DNA of 64,000 nucleotides from Edaphobacter lichenicola (GCF_025264645.1 NZ_CP073696.1:1736001-1800000), one strand, 5' to 3'; shown: positions 53,159 through 62,286, counted from the first letter of the stretch. Program-made: numbers and translations. The notes: generated by a model from the sequence alone, not told the origin.

Positions 53159-53274
53159 GGTACCCCGTTGGCCGGAATCACCGTTCACGGCTAACGGGAG
53201 TACCCAGCGAAGCGATATAGAAGTCACGAAGTGACCGCGCCACGCGAAGTGGGCCCGTCCGGCAGGACACTTCT
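53159..53274. repeat. Complex palindromic element between aquaporin and lgt
   Basis: A large hairpin joins 53159-53174 (GGTACCCCGTTGGCCG) to 53188-53204 (CGGCTAACGGGAGTACC) with one mismatch and one bulge. It is followed by three small hairpins: GTCAC-GAA-GTGAC, CCAC-GCGAA-GTGG and GTCC-GGCA-GGAC. An outer pair AGAAGT/ACTTCT (53219-53224/53269-53274) can enclose them. It lies between convergent genes and may be a terminator or a dispersed REP-like element. Confidence 0.55.
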
Positions 53275-53276
53275 CC

Positions 53277-54146
53277 TTACGAACTCACCTCAACCACCGG
53301 CGAGGCCACCACCGTACCCCGTCGCGTCACCACCATCACGATCAACCCCACAACCACCGAGCCTAACGCCGCCACCTGGGCATTGCTCATCCCCCAGTAA
53401 AGCCGCGGATTCAGCCGCACGAACTCCACCAGAAACCGCCCCAGCCCACTCAAAACCAGGTAAACCCCGGTCAACCACCCAATCGGCCTTGCCTTCCGTC
53501 CCAACCGCCACAAAAACCAGCCCAGCGCCAGAGCAAACAGAAACTCATAGACCGGCGTCGGCTGCACCATCGCATTCAGCGGAGCATCCGGCACCAGTGC
53601 CCGCACCGGCACCAGCGCATCCGCACGCAGATGCACCCCCCAGGGCAGCGTCGTCACCTTGCCATAATCGCCGTCACCAGAAGTCAGGCACCCAATTCGC
53701 CCCACCCCATACCCAATCGCCGCCGCCGGAGCCGCAAGATCAAGCATCCGTACCGCAGCCTTCCATCCCGTCAGGCCATCAGGCTTCGCCTCCCTGCCCT
53801 GCCACATCAACATCGCAATTCCGGCCAGCATTCCGCCGAACCACGCAAATCCAGCCTGAAACCAATGCAGAAAATCCATCGCCACCGCAAAGGGCCGATG
53901 CCACCCCGGAGCAATGATCTGGCGATACGCCGCATACAGATCGGCCGTATTCTGCAGTTCGTGCCACGCCTTCGCGCCCAGCACACCTGCGATCACAACA
54001 AACGCGACCACACTCAATGCATCCGCATCCACACCGTTGCGAACAAAATTTTTGTACAGCACCACCGTTGCCACAACCGCAGCTAGCCACAATAACAACC
54101 CAAACGTACCCAGGTGTACCGGGCCAATATCAATATAGGGAAACAT
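53277..54146 (-). CDS. lgt: Prolipoprotein diacylglyceryl transferase
   Basis: Lgt transfers diacylglycerol to the lipobox Cys of prolipoproteins. The 289-residue protein has about seven membrane helices, starts with FPYIDIGPVHLGTFGLLLWL, and has the Lgt signature region GYGVGRIGCLTSGDGDYG, QPTPVYEFLF and LSGLGRFLVEFVRLNPR. AGGATT precedes the ATG. Together with lspA at 42 kb it covers the first two steps of lipoprotein maturation. Confidence 0.95.
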   Translation of the reverse strand: MFPYIDIGPVHLGTFGLLLWLAAVVATVVLYKNFVRNGVDADALSVVAFVVIAGVLGAKAWHELQNTADLYAAYRQIIAPGWHRPFAVAMDFLHWFQAGFAWFGGMLAGIAMLMWQGREAKPDGLTGWKAAVRMLDLAAPAAAIGYGVGRIGCLTSGDGDYGKVTTLPWGVHLRADALVPVRALVPDAPLNAMVQPTPVYEFLFALALGWFLWRLGRKARPIGWLTGVYLVLSGLGRFLVEFVRLNPRLYWGMSNAQVAALGSVVVGLIVMVVTRRGTVVASPVVEVSS

Positions 54147-54200
54147 AATCCTCGCTCAATTAAAGTATAGCGGCGTTTCCCTTCTACCCTCCATTCGCGC

Positions 54201-54206
54201 TAGGCT
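54201..54206 (+). promoter_or_regulatory. -10-like box TAGGCT for a leaderless hpt
   Basis: TAGGCT lies 7 bases before the ATG at 54214, without a Shine-Dalgarno sequence. Confidence 0.35.
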
Positions 54207-54213
54207 ATCCCTT

Positions 54214-54792
54214 ATGCCATCTAGCACGCCCCCCGCAAGCACGCCCGTCTTCCCGCCCGCCTCAACCATGGAGATTCTCTTCACCAAACAGCAGATCGCC
54301 GACCGCACTCGCGAAATCGGCGCACAAATCTCCGCCGACTACAAAGGGCAGTCCATCGTCCTCATCGGGGTTCTCAAAGGTGCAGCCATCTTCCTCGCCG
54401 ACCTCGCCCGCGCCATCCAGGTCGACAACACCTTCGACTTCGTCGCCGTCTCCAGCTACGGCCGCGCCCGCGTCTCCTCCGGCGCCGTCAAGCTCATCAA
54501 AGACATCGACAACCCCATCGAAGGCAAACACGTCATCATCGTCGAAGACATCCTCGACACCGGCCTCACCCTCAGCTATCTTCGCGGCCTCATGCTCCAG
54601 CACAAACCCGCATCGCTCAAAATCGCCACCTGCCTCGACAAGCCCGAGCGTCGCCTCGTCCCCATCGAAGCCGACTACGTAGCCTTCAAAATCCCCAATC
54701 AGTTCGTCATCGGCTACGGCATGGACTACGCCGAACGCTATCGCGGCGTTGAAGACATTCGCATCTTCCCCGCCGAGGTCGCCGGCCACTAA
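54214..54792 (+). CDS. hpt: Hypoxanthine phosphoribosyltransferase
   Basis: The enzyme salvages hypoxanthine (and guanine) to IMP/GMP. The 192-residue protein has the PRPP loop VIIVEDILDTGLTL, the dipeptide loop GVLKGAAIFLADL, and the C-terminal FVIGYGMDYAERYR region of bacterial HPRT. The first 18 residues are Pro/Ser-rich and extra; an internal ATG (MEILFTKQQ) at 54268 would give the usual length of 174 residues. The ClC gene start overlaps its end by 44 bases. Confidence 0.95.
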   Translation: MPSSTPPASTPVFPPASTMEILFTKQQIADRTREIGAQISADYKGQSIVLIGVLKGAAIFLADLARAIQVDNTFDFVAVSSYGRARVSSGAVKLIKDIDNPIEGKHVIIVEDILDTGLTLSYLRGLMLQHKPASLKIATCLDKPERRLVPIEADYVAFKIPNQFVIGYGMDYAERYRGVEDIRIFPAEVAGH

Positions 54793-56089
54793 CCACGACA
54801 CAGCTCTGGAGCTACCGATTCGCGAGCCGTCTCTGCAACCTAATCTGACGCAGCCGGACCCTCCTCCCGCCTTTTGGCTCCTCATCGTCCTCATCGGAGT
54901 GGCCGCTGGCATCGCTTCCGGCCTCCTCATGCATCTGCTTCGCTTCGTCGAGCGTGTAACCTACAATGCAAACGCTGGCAGCTTTCTCGCCGACGTCCTG
55001 CAATCCTCCCCCTACCGCCGCATCTTCGCCATGGCGCTGGCTGGCCTGCTGACCAGTTGCGTCCTCGCCTTCCTTCACTGGCAGCGCTCGCGACGTCCCG
55101 TCAGCCACACGGGCACACACCCTCCAGCTCTCATCCACGCACTTCTCTCCATAGTCACTGTTGGGATGGGTGCGCCGCTAGGTCGAGAAGCTGCCTTGAA
55201 GGAAACCGCGGCCTTTATCGCCACACGCTTTGCTTCAACAATGCGCCTCACCGCAGGCCACCAACAGCTTCTCATCGCCTGCGGCGCCGGTGCCGGTATG
55301 GCCGCGGCCTACAACGTACCGTTCGGCGGAGCCATCTTTGCCGTCGAAGTCCTCATCGGCACCATCTCTCTTCAAAGTGTCACCGCCGCCATCGCGACCT
55401 CCTGCATCGCCACCGCCACCTCATGGCTCTTCCTTCCCAACCTCCCGACATACACAGTACCCACCTTTCACATCACCGCTTCTATCCTGTGCTTCTCTGT
55501 TCTCGCCGCTCCTCTCTTCGGCGTTGCCTCTGCCGCCTTTGTCTCCGGCGTCGCGTGGGCCAGCCGCCAGCATCCCCAGGGGTGGTGGATGTGGATCGCA
55601 CCCATTCTTGTCCTCACCAGCGTTGGTATCGCCTCCACTACCTTCCCTGAACTCCTAGGCAATGGCAAAGACGCCATCCAAAGCACCTTTCTCAACCGGG
55701 ACTCTGTCCGGAGCCTCTGCTTTCTCCTTCTCCTCCGGCCCATTGCCACCATCGCCAGTTTTCGCAGCGGAGCCGCCGGCGGCCTCTTCACTCCCACCAT
55801 GAGCCTGGGTGCCATCCTCGGCTCTCTGCTCGGTTCTCTCTGGCTTCGCTTGCCCATCCCCTTTTTGCGCGACCAGGTCTCCGCAATGCCCGCCTCCGTC
55901 TTCTCCATCATCGGTTCAGGAGCCGTTCTGGCAGCCGGGACACAAGCGCCCATCTCCTCGCTCATCTTCCTGCTTGAGCTCACTCACCGACTCGACGCCC
56001 TTACCCTCCCGTTGCTCCTCGCCATGGCAGGAGCCCTTCTTACTCATCGTTTTTTCCAGCCAGGCACCATCTACTCCGTTCGAGACTAA
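54749..56089 (+). CDS. ClC-family chloride channel or Cl-/H+ antiporter
   Basis: The 446-residue membrane protein has about ten to twelve helices. The ClC motifs are GMGAPLGREAALKE (the gating Glu follows Arg; the usual GREGP reads GREAA), AYNVPFGGAIFAVEVLIG and RSGAAGGLFTPTMSLGA. There are no cytoplasmic CBS domains. TTG 54749, inside the end of hpt, is the only start upstream of the first helix; translation is probably coupled. Whether it is a channel or antiporter cannot be told. Confidence 0.88.
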   Translation: MKTFASSPPRSPATNHDTALELPIREPSLQPNLTQPDPPPAFWLLIVLIGVAAGIASGLLMHLLRFVERVTYNANAGSFLADVLQSSPYRRIFAMALAGLLTSCVLAFLHWQRSRRPVSHTGTHPPALIHALLSIVTVGMGAPLGREAALKETAAFIATRFASTMRLTAGHQQLLIACGAGAGMAAAYNVPFGGAIFAVEVLIGTISLQSVTAAIATSCIATATSWLFLPNLPTYTVPTFHITASILCFSVLAAPLFGVASAAFVSGVAWASRQHPQGWWMWIAPILVLTSVGIASTTFPELLGNGKDAIQSTFLNRDSVRSLCFLLLLRPIATIASFRSGAAGGLFTPTMSLGAILGSLLGSLWLRLPIPFLRDQVSAMPASVFSIIGSGAVLAAGTQAPISSLIFLLELTHRLDALTLPLLLAMAGALLTHRFFQPGTIYSVRD

Positions 56090-56201
56090 GCCGCCTCAAG
56101 CTCCCCAGCCCCATAAAAATTTATGGAATAAATCCACCATCCGACAGTTATCGAAGGTGGGCCATATTCCAAATTCCAACGATCAGCCAAGGAGAGCCAC
56201 C

Positions 56202-56651
56202 TTGCACACAACCATCACGCGGCTTGCTGTCGCCTTTACTTTTCTCTTCACCTCAACGTCTCTATACGCAGAAAACCTACAAAAAAACATCATTGAGTGT
56301 GAGGCCAAAATGTGGAAGGCTTTGATAGGACCCAAGGTCGACATCGAAGAATTTCAGCGACGGCTTGCCTGGGGCTACCTCAGTATTGATAGCGATGGAG
56401 TGCTCTACTCCGGACAGGAAAATCTTCCGTATCTCCAAAGCATAGCGGTCTCATCCTTTACCATCAAAAATCCAAGCGTACGCGAGCTCTCCTCAACGTC
56501 AGCCGTCATCGTCGCCCACGTCAAGTGGGACGGAACACGCGACGGCCACCAGGTCTCTGCCGATATTCTCAGCTCCACCGTATGGATAAAACGCGATGGC
56601 AAATGGCGAGCCCAGCTTCATACCGAAACCGCATCGCACGCTGAAAACTAA
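56202..56651 (+). CDS. Secreted SnoaL-like/DUF4440-type protein (149 aa)
   Basis: A signal peptide (LAVAFTFLFTSTSLYA) precedes a NTF2-like alpha-beta domain: ECEAKMWKALIGPKVDIEEF, FTIKNPSVRELSSTSAVIVA and STVWIKRDGKWRAQLHTETA, the typical end of DUF4440 proteins. The start is TTG 56202 with AAGGAGAG five to six bases before it. An open frame extends upstream into the ClC gene, but the signal peptide and ribosome site fix the start. The role is unknown. Confidence 0.78.
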   Translation: MHTTITRLAVAFTFLFTSTSLYAENLQKNIIECEAKMWKALIGPKVDIEEFQRRLAWGYLSIDSDGVLYSGQENLPYLQSIAVSSFTIKNPSVRELSSTSAVIVAHVKWDGTRDGHQVSADILSSTVWIKRDGKWRAQLHTETASHAEN

Positions 56652-56719
56652 AACGCAATCGCCGCTCCGCGGGTGTTCGTATTCACGATCAATTCAGTCG
56701 CCAGACACGAAGCCACCGG

Positions 56720-57433
56720 CTATTTCACAGGAGGTTCATCTTCAACTGAGATCACCAGAACGTGCGCCCCTTCGCTTCCTGCCGCCGAGAGCGACAGTTT
56801 CTCCTTAGCCTGTACCGCCATCACATCGCCCAGCTTCAGTCGCGTCTGTCTTCCCCCATCGCTCACCACAACGTCTGAAAAGGCGACCACCACAGCCGGT
56901 GTGGACGGCCGCTGCACCTCGCACGGAGTCGCATTCACACACACTATTCTCCGAATCGTCAGGCCGGGAATCTCAAACTCTGTCGTTGACATATCGTGCG
57001 ACAGATCCGTCGGAGCCTTCCCCCGAAACTCAAGCGCAGGATCATCCACGCGAAACCCGGGCAGCTCCACGCGAAGATAGTCCGATGGCAGATCACTCAG
57101 ATTCTCCACCGAGTGCCGCTCCCTCTTTCCCGCACTCACGCGATACGCACCCGTGTGAGTAGGAGGACGCACAATCGCAGTCATCTTCTCGTCGTAGTGC
57201 GTCAGACGCACAGGACCAGAGTCGTTCAAATAGACATAGACGGTCGGAACTTCAGGATGATTATGTATCGGCACCTTCTCATACGGTCCATAGTGAACCC
57301 GAATGACCTTTACAAAACTACCCGTCAAAACTGTCTTGTAGTTATCAGGAAGATCATCGGACTTCTGCTGTTGCGCGACACAAAACAACGAACACCAGCA
57401 GATCGCCACCGCCAACGCTGTCTTTCTCAACAC
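56720..57433 (-). CDS. Secreted cupin-like protein (237 aa)
   Basis: A signal peptide (LAVAICWCSLFCVAQ) is followed by a cupin-type beta-barrel: VIRVHYGPYEKVPIHNHPEV carries the His-x-His metal-type motif, and RLKLGDVMAVQAKEKLSLSA is a second barrel segment. It could be a bicupin with only the first site complete. GTG 57433 follows AGAGG. It converges on the DUF4440-type gene. The substrate is unknown. Confidence 0.7.
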   Translation of the reverse strand: MLRKTALAVAICWCSLFCVAQQQKSDDLPDNYKTVLTGSFVKVIRVHYGPYEKVPIHNHPEVPTVYVYLNDSGPVRLTHYDEKMTAIVRPPTHTGAYRVSAGKRERHSVENLSDLPSDYLRVELPGFRVDDPALEFRGKAPTDLSHDMSTTEFEIPGLTIRRIVCVNATPCEVQRPSTPAVVVAFSDVVVSDGGRQTRLKLGDVMAVQAKEKLSLSAAGSEGAHVLVISVEDEPPVK

Positions 57434-57482
57434 ATGTAACCTCTGAATTTATTGAACCACGCCTCAGGTAACCCCACGCAAC

Positions 57483-58508
57483 CTACTTTTCAAACTCTCC
57501 CGCCAACAGCTCATAACTCCGCAGCCGCTTCGCCTGTTCCCACACGATCGTATTCACAATCAATTCGTTGATCCCTAACTCAGCAGCCATCTCTTCCAGC
57601 TGCTCGCGCACCAGCGAAGGCGTGCCGACGAAGTATCGCGGCCACTCACCCTCCTCCATCGGCATGTCGCCAAGCAGCTTCAGCTCCCGTACCGCATCCT
57701 CCGGCGATGCCACAGGCCTGCGGTCTCCCTGCCGAATCCTCCGCTGCAGCAGACGCACGCTCGAAGCCAGAAACTCTGCCTCCTCCTGTGTCTCCGCACA
57801 GATTACGCCGACAGCAACCGTAGCCTCAGGTTCAGTCCGGTAAATGCTCGAAGTAAAACTCCGCCGATACGTCTCAATCGCCGCCCGTGTATGCACCGGG
57901 CTGAAGAAATGAGCAAACGAGTACGGCAGGCCAAACTCCACCGCCGCCGCCGAGCTCCACATGCTCGACCCCAGCATCCACACGTCCGGCCCACCTGGCA
58001 TCTCCGGCGAAACCCGTATCCCCGCAAACGGATGCCCCTCCGGAAAGCGATGACCCAGAAACGCCAGCAGCTCACTCACCTGATCCGGAAAATCATCCAG
58101 CATCCTGGTCTTGCGCTCCCGCTTCAACGCCAGCGCCTCGATCGGCCCACCCCCAGGCGCGCGGCCAATCCCCAGGTCCACCCGGTCCGGATAAAGCGCA
58201 TGCAGCATCCGAAAGCACTCCGCCACCTTCAGCGACGTGTAGTGCGGCAGCATAATGCCACCCGATCCGATCCGAATCCGCTTCGTCTCTGCGCCAATCC
58301 GCGCCAGCATCACCTCCGGCGCAGTACAGGCCAGAGTGTCCATCGCGTGGTGCTCAGACATCCAAAACCGGTTATATCCAAGCCCATCCACCAGCTTTGC
58401 CAGCTCAATGGAGTTCGCTAAAGCCTGCCCGGGCGTGCTGGATGCCGGCACGGGAGACTGGTCCAACACAGAAAGCTTAAGTCCGTTTTTTATCTTCTCT
58501 TTGCTCAC
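57483..58508 (-). CDS. LLM-class flavin-dependent oxidoreductase
   Basis: The 341-residue TIM-barrel protein belongs to the bacterial luciferase-like (MsnO8-type) family: LDQSPVPASSTPGQALANSI near the start, GYNRFWMSEHHAMDTLACTA, GGIMLPHYTSLKVAECFRML and VDLGIGRAPGGG. It should use reduced flavin and O2, but the substrate is unknown. GTG 58508 is the only start before the conserved sequence; its ribosome site is unusually close. Confidence 0.9.
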   Translation of the reverse strand: MSKEKIKNGLKLSVLDQSPVPASSTPGQALANSIELAKLVDGLGYNRFWMSEHHAMDTLACTAPEVMLARIGAETKRIRIGSGGIMLPHYTSLKVAECFRMLHALYPDRVDLGIGRAPGGGPIEALALKRERKTRMLDDFPDQVSELLAFLGHRFPEGHPFAGIRVSPEMPGGPDVWMLGSSMWSSAAAVEFGLPYSFAHFFSPVHTRAAIETYRRSFTSSIYRTEPEATVAVGVICAETQEEAEFLASSVRLLQRRIRQGDRRPVASPEDAVRELKLLGDMPMEEGEWPRYFVGTPSLVREQLEEMAAELGINELIVNTIVWEQAKRLRSYELLAGEFEK

Positions 58509-58623
58509 CCTCTTTTGATGTTGAACAGCTGAAATCGAATCAAAGCTGATTCCTTTATTCGCCTTTTATTCGCTACAATCCAAGCATCTCACAGTGCAAG
58601 GTGCACGACCTCCCCTCAACCGC

Positions 58624-59856
58624 ATGAATGTCCAACAAAAACTCGAGATCCTCGCCGACGCAGCCAAATACGATGCGTCCTGCGCCTCCTCCGGAGCGAA
58701 GCGCAAGGGCAATGGCGAAGGAATCGGCCACTCCGACGGCATGGGCATATGCCACAGCTACACACCAGACGGCCGCTGCGTCTCCCTGCTCAAGATTCTT
58801 CTCACGAACTTCTGCACGTACGACTGCGTCTTCTGCGTCAATCGCATCTCCTCCGACATCCAGCGTGCGCGCTTCACCCCCACCGAAGTCATCAGCCTCA
58901 CACTCGACTTCTACAAGCGCAACTACATCGAAGGGCTTTTCCTCTCATCCGGCATCATCCAGTCGCCCGACTACACGATGGAAGAACTCATCCAGGTCGC
59001 TAAAACCCTCCGTACAGTCCACAAGTTCGGCGGCTACATCCACCTAAAAGCAATCCCCGGCGCCAGCGAACTTCTTATAAAAGAAGCAGGCCTCTACGCC
59101 GACCGGCTCAGCGCCAACATCGAGCTTCCAACGCAGCACGACCTCGTCCAGCTCGCCCCAGAGAAGAAATCCACCATCATCGAATCGACGATGAATCAGA
59201 TTCTCACTCGCAAAGAGGAGGCCGATGAAGATCGGCGCAAATCTCCTCAGGCTCCGAAGTTTGCCGCTGCAGGCCAATCCACACAGATGGTCGTAGGTGC
59301 CACATCCGCGAGCGATCGCGATATCCTTACGACCGCGACCCACCTCTACGGCCAGTACAAACTCCGTCGCATCTATTACACAGGCTTCAGCCCGTACCCA
59401 GCTGCCGACGCACGCCTTCCGCTGAAAGCTACGCCAATGATGCGAGAGCACCGGCTCTATCAATCCGATTGGCTCATGCGCTTCTATGGCTTCACCGCCT
59501 CCGAACTCACAACTCCTGAAGCTCCCGATCTCTCGCTTACCGAAGATCCCAAAACCACTTGGGCAAAGGCACATCCCGAGTTCTTCCCTGTAGACGTCAA
59601 CGCAGCGCCACGCGAAGCACTGCTGCGCGTCCCAGGTATTGGCTACCGCAACGTCGAGCGCATCCTCAGCATTCGCAGGTATCATCAGCTCCTTCTAGAT
59701 GACCTGCGCAAGCTTCACGTCCGTATCAAAAACGCGCTGCCGTACCTGATCACCGTAGACCATCTGCCTAACCGGCAAACCATAGCGCACGAATCGCAGC
59801 TCAACGCGCAGCTCGATCTCTTCGCACCCGTCAGTGCACTTACAGGCTCAGTCTGA
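58624..59856 (+). CDS. Putative DNA modification/repair radical SAM protein
   Basis: The 410-residue protein has the radical SAM cluster motif C-x3-C-x2-C in NFCTYDCVFCVNR, the GLFLSSGII glycine-rich strand, and a C-terminal helix-hairpin-helix motif (REALLRVPGIGYRNVERILS) that suggests DNA binding. It matches the family annotated as putative DNA modification/repair radical SAM protein, usually found beside a DUF4130 protein, as here. ATG 58624 is the likely start; GTG 58594 is an alternative. The stop overlaps the next gene (TGATG). Confidence 0.9.
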   Translation: MNVQQKLEILADAAKYDASCASSGAKRKGNGEGIGHSDGMGICHSYTPDGRCVSLLKILLTNFCTYDCVFCVNRISSDIQRARFTPTEVISLTLDFYKRNYIEGLFLSSGIIQSPDYTMEELIQVAKTLRTVHKFGGYIHLKAIPGASELLIKEAGLYADRLSANIELPTQHDLVQLAPEKKSTIIESTMNQILTRKEEADEDRRKSPQAPKFAAAGQSTQMVVGATSASDRDILTTATHLYGQYKLRRIYYTGFSPYPAADARLPLKATPMMREHRLYQSDWLMRFYGFTASELTTPEAPDLSLTEDPKTTWAKAHPEFFPVDVNAAPREALLRVPGIGYRNVERILSIRRYHQLLLDDLRKLHVRIKNALPYLITVDHLPNRQTIAHESQLNAQLDLFAPVSALTGSV

Positions 59857-61445
59857 TGAAGCGCATCTCACTTGAACCCGACTTCAACACCTGGCGTGAT
59901 GCAGCACGTGATGCCTTGCGTCTTGGCTATCGCCCCGAAGAGATCGACATGCAGGACGCAACCGTGCTAAACACGCTCGACCTCGCACTCGAAACATCGG
60001 ACACTCCCACAGGTGATCCGATCACCACTCCGCACACCTCCAAAGCCTTCCTCGAATCTGCAAAGTTCGCAGCCGTCCATCGCGATCCCCAACGCTGGAA
60101 CCTGCTCTACCGGATCCTGTACCGGCTTCAGGCGAATCGCAATCTCCTCAAAATATCGGTCGATCCCGATATCTCGGAGCTGGAGCGCCTTGAATCACAG
60201 GTGCGCCGCGACCTGCACAAGATGCACGCCTTCGTGCGCTTTCGCATGGTGCTCGAACCCGGCGACCCCAACGCGCGTCCGATCGTAGTCGACGAATCGA
60301 CCCCCACCGAACCAGAACCGCACCATCTTGTTCTCGCTACTCCCACTCCATTTGGCCTCAGCCGCACGGAGCTGCCGCACTGCGACCCAGATCCAAACGC
60401 AACACCGACTCCCTCCCAGCCTGATACCTGCGAGCACTTCATCGCCTGGTATCAGCCGGATCACCGCATCCTGCCGCTCGCCGCACCATTCTTCGCCGAA
60501 CGCTTCAGCATCATGCGCTGGACGATATTGACGCCCGATGCCTCCGTCTCATGGGACCCTGTCAGCAAACAACTCGCCTTTGCTCCTGGGCTGCCGCGCG
60601 AGTCTGCACCCGCCGAAGACGAGCTGGAAGACCTCTGGCGCTCCTACTACGCGAGCATCTACAACCCAGCCCGCCTGAACCCCGACGCCATGCGCAGCGA
60701 GATGCCCGTCCGCTACTGGAAGAACCTGCCCGAGATCAGCCTGCTGCCGGAACTTATCACCAAATCTCAAAGTCGAGTCTCCGCCATGGTTACAACCCAG
60801 CAACAACAACCTTCTGCCCAACCCTTCGTTCCCGCAGAGCACAACCTCACCGCAATCCGAGCTGCACTTCCTTCATGCAAAGGCTGCGAGCTCTACAAAC
60901 ACGCGACGCAGGTCGTTCCTGGCAAAGGCGCCGGCCATGCGAAGCTTATCCTCGTCGGCGAACAACCCGGCGATCAGGAAGATCTACAGGGCGAGCCCTT
61001 CGTTGGTCCAGCAGGCAAAATCCTCGACCGCGTGATGAATGAGCTCAACATCGACCGCTCGAAGATCTATCTGACCAACGCGGTCAAACACTTCAAGTTC
61101 GTACAGCGCGGCAAGTTGCGCCTTCACCAGAACCCACGCATGTCGGAGATCAGCGCCTGCCGCCCGTGGCTGCTCGCAGAACTGGACGCCGTCCACCCTC
61201 ACGTCATCCTCTGCCTCGGAGCTTCTGCTTCGAAGTCGTTATTAGGCGGCACGTTCGCTTTGATGAAGGACCACGGAAAGATTCTCGAAACCCGGTACGC
61301 CAAACAGGTTGTCGCTACGATCCATCCCAGCGCGGTTCTCCGGGCTCGCGACAAGGAGTCCGGGGAAAAGCTTTACAACTTCCTGCGCGACGACATGGCC
61401 ATGGCCTGGCAGGCGGCGCAAAAGCCAGTCTTAACCTCGGTATGA
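59856..61445 (+). CDS. Fused DUF4130 / UdgX-type uracil-DNA glycosylase protein
   Basis: Residues 1 to about 310 match the DUF4130 protein that accompanies the radical SAM partner (LLYRILYRLQANRNLL, DLHKMHAFVRFR, YQPDHRILPLAAPFFAERF, MPVRYWKNLPEI). Residues about 330-529 are a family-4-like uracil-DNA glycosylase of UdgX type: CKGCELY (341-347), GEQPGDQEDLQG (from 368), PFVGPAGK, SACRPWL and TIHPSAVLR. The UdgX loop KRRIH reads KLRLH with His424 kept. UdgX is known to bond covalently to DNA at abasic sites after excising uracil. It is coupled to the radical SAM gene. Confidence 0.92.
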   Translation: MKRISLEPDFNTWRDAARDALRLGYRPEEIDMQDATVLNTLDLALETSDTPTGDPITTPHTSKAFLESAKFAAVHRDPQRWNLLYRILYRLQANRNLLKISVDPDISELERLESQVRRDLHKMHAFVRFRMVLEPGDPNARPIVVDESTPTEPEPHHLVLATPTPFGLSRTELPHCDPDPNATPTPSQPDTCEHFIAWYQPDHRILPLAAPFFAERFSIMRWTILTPDASVSWDPVSKQLAFAPGLPRESAPAEDELEDLWRSYYASIYNPARLNPDAMRSEMPVRYWKNLPEISLLPELITKSQSRVSAMVTTQQQQPSAQPFVPAEHNLTAIRAALPSCKGCELYKHATQVVPGKGAGHAKLILVGEQPGDQEDLQGEPFVGPAGKILDRVMNELNIDRSKIYLTNAVKHFKFVQRGKLRLHQNPRMSEISACRPWLLAELDAVHPHVILCLGASASKSLLGGTFALMKDHGKILETRYAKQVVATIHPSAVLRARDKESGEKLYNFLRDDMAMAWQAAQKPVLTSV

Positions 61446-61494
61446 TAGAAAGTAACCCGGCGCGGACACCTCCCCCCGTCGAAGGAGCACTCAG

Positions 61495-62286
61495 TTGAAC
61501 ACGTTGTCTATCACCGATCCCACTCCGAACGGCCCAGAGCACTTCGACGCCGCTGCCTTCGCCGCCCACACTCTCTCCTCACCACAAAATCTCGCCGCCG
61601 TCCTCGACCACACCCTCCTGAAGCCTGACGCGACCCGCAACCAGGTGCTTCAGCTCTGCCACGAGGCCGCCGAGCACCGCTTCGCCTGCGCCATGATCAA
61701 CCCCACCTGGGTTCCCCTCGCCGCGGCTGCACTTGCCGGCACCGGAATTCCTGTCGGCGTCGTCATCGGCTTCCCCCTCGGTGCCACACTGTCCGTCTCC
61801 AAGCGCGAAGAGACCGCCCACGTGCTCCAGCACGGCGCCCACGACATCGACATGGTCCTCAACGTCGGCCTGCTGAAATCAGGCCAATCCAGCGACTATG
61901 AGGCCATCCGTCAGGACATCCACGGCGTAGTCGAGATCGCCCACGCCTCGGGCGCAATCGTCAAAGTCATCCTCGAGACCTGCCTCCTCACCTTCGAAGA
62001 AAAACTACGCGCCGCCGAACTTGCCCTCTCCGCTGGAGCCGACTTCCTCAAGACCAGCACCGGCTTCTCAACCGGTGGCGCCACCGCCGACGACATCACT
62101 CTTCTCCGAGGCATTGCCGGACACCACGCAGGCGTAAAAGCCTCCGGAGGCATCCGTTCCCTCGCCGACGCCACCACCATGCTCCACGCCGGTGCCTCCC
62201 GCATCGGAGCCAGCGCCAGCGTAAAGATCGTCAACGAACTAGCAGGCCATACCGCCGAACCGGCATCTGCAGCTCCGGGCTACTGA
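61495..62286 (+). CDS. deoC: Deoxyribose-phosphate aldolase
   Basis: DeoC splits 2-deoxyribose 5-phosphate into glyceraldehyde 3-phosphate and acetaldehyde. The 263-residue TIM-barrel has the Schiff-base Lys in ADFLKTSTGFSTGGAT, the proton-relay Lys in GVKASGGIRSL, and LDHTLLKPDATRNQ near the start. It begins at TTG 61495 with GAAGGAG upstream. It starts 49 bases after the UdgX fusion gene and may share its transcript. Confidence 0.96.
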   Translation: MNTLSITDPTPNGPEHFDAAAFAAHTLSSPQNLAAVLDHTLLKPDATRNQVLQLCHEAAEHRFACAMINPTWVPLAAAALAGTGIPVGVVIGFPLGATLSVSKREETAHVLQHGAHDIDMVLNVGLLKSGQSSDYEAIRQDIHGVVEIAHASGAIVKVILETCLLTFEEKLRAAELALSAGADFLKTSTGFSTGGATADDITLLRGIAGHHAGVKASGGIRSLADATTMLHAGASRIGASASVKIVNELAGHTAEPASAAPGY

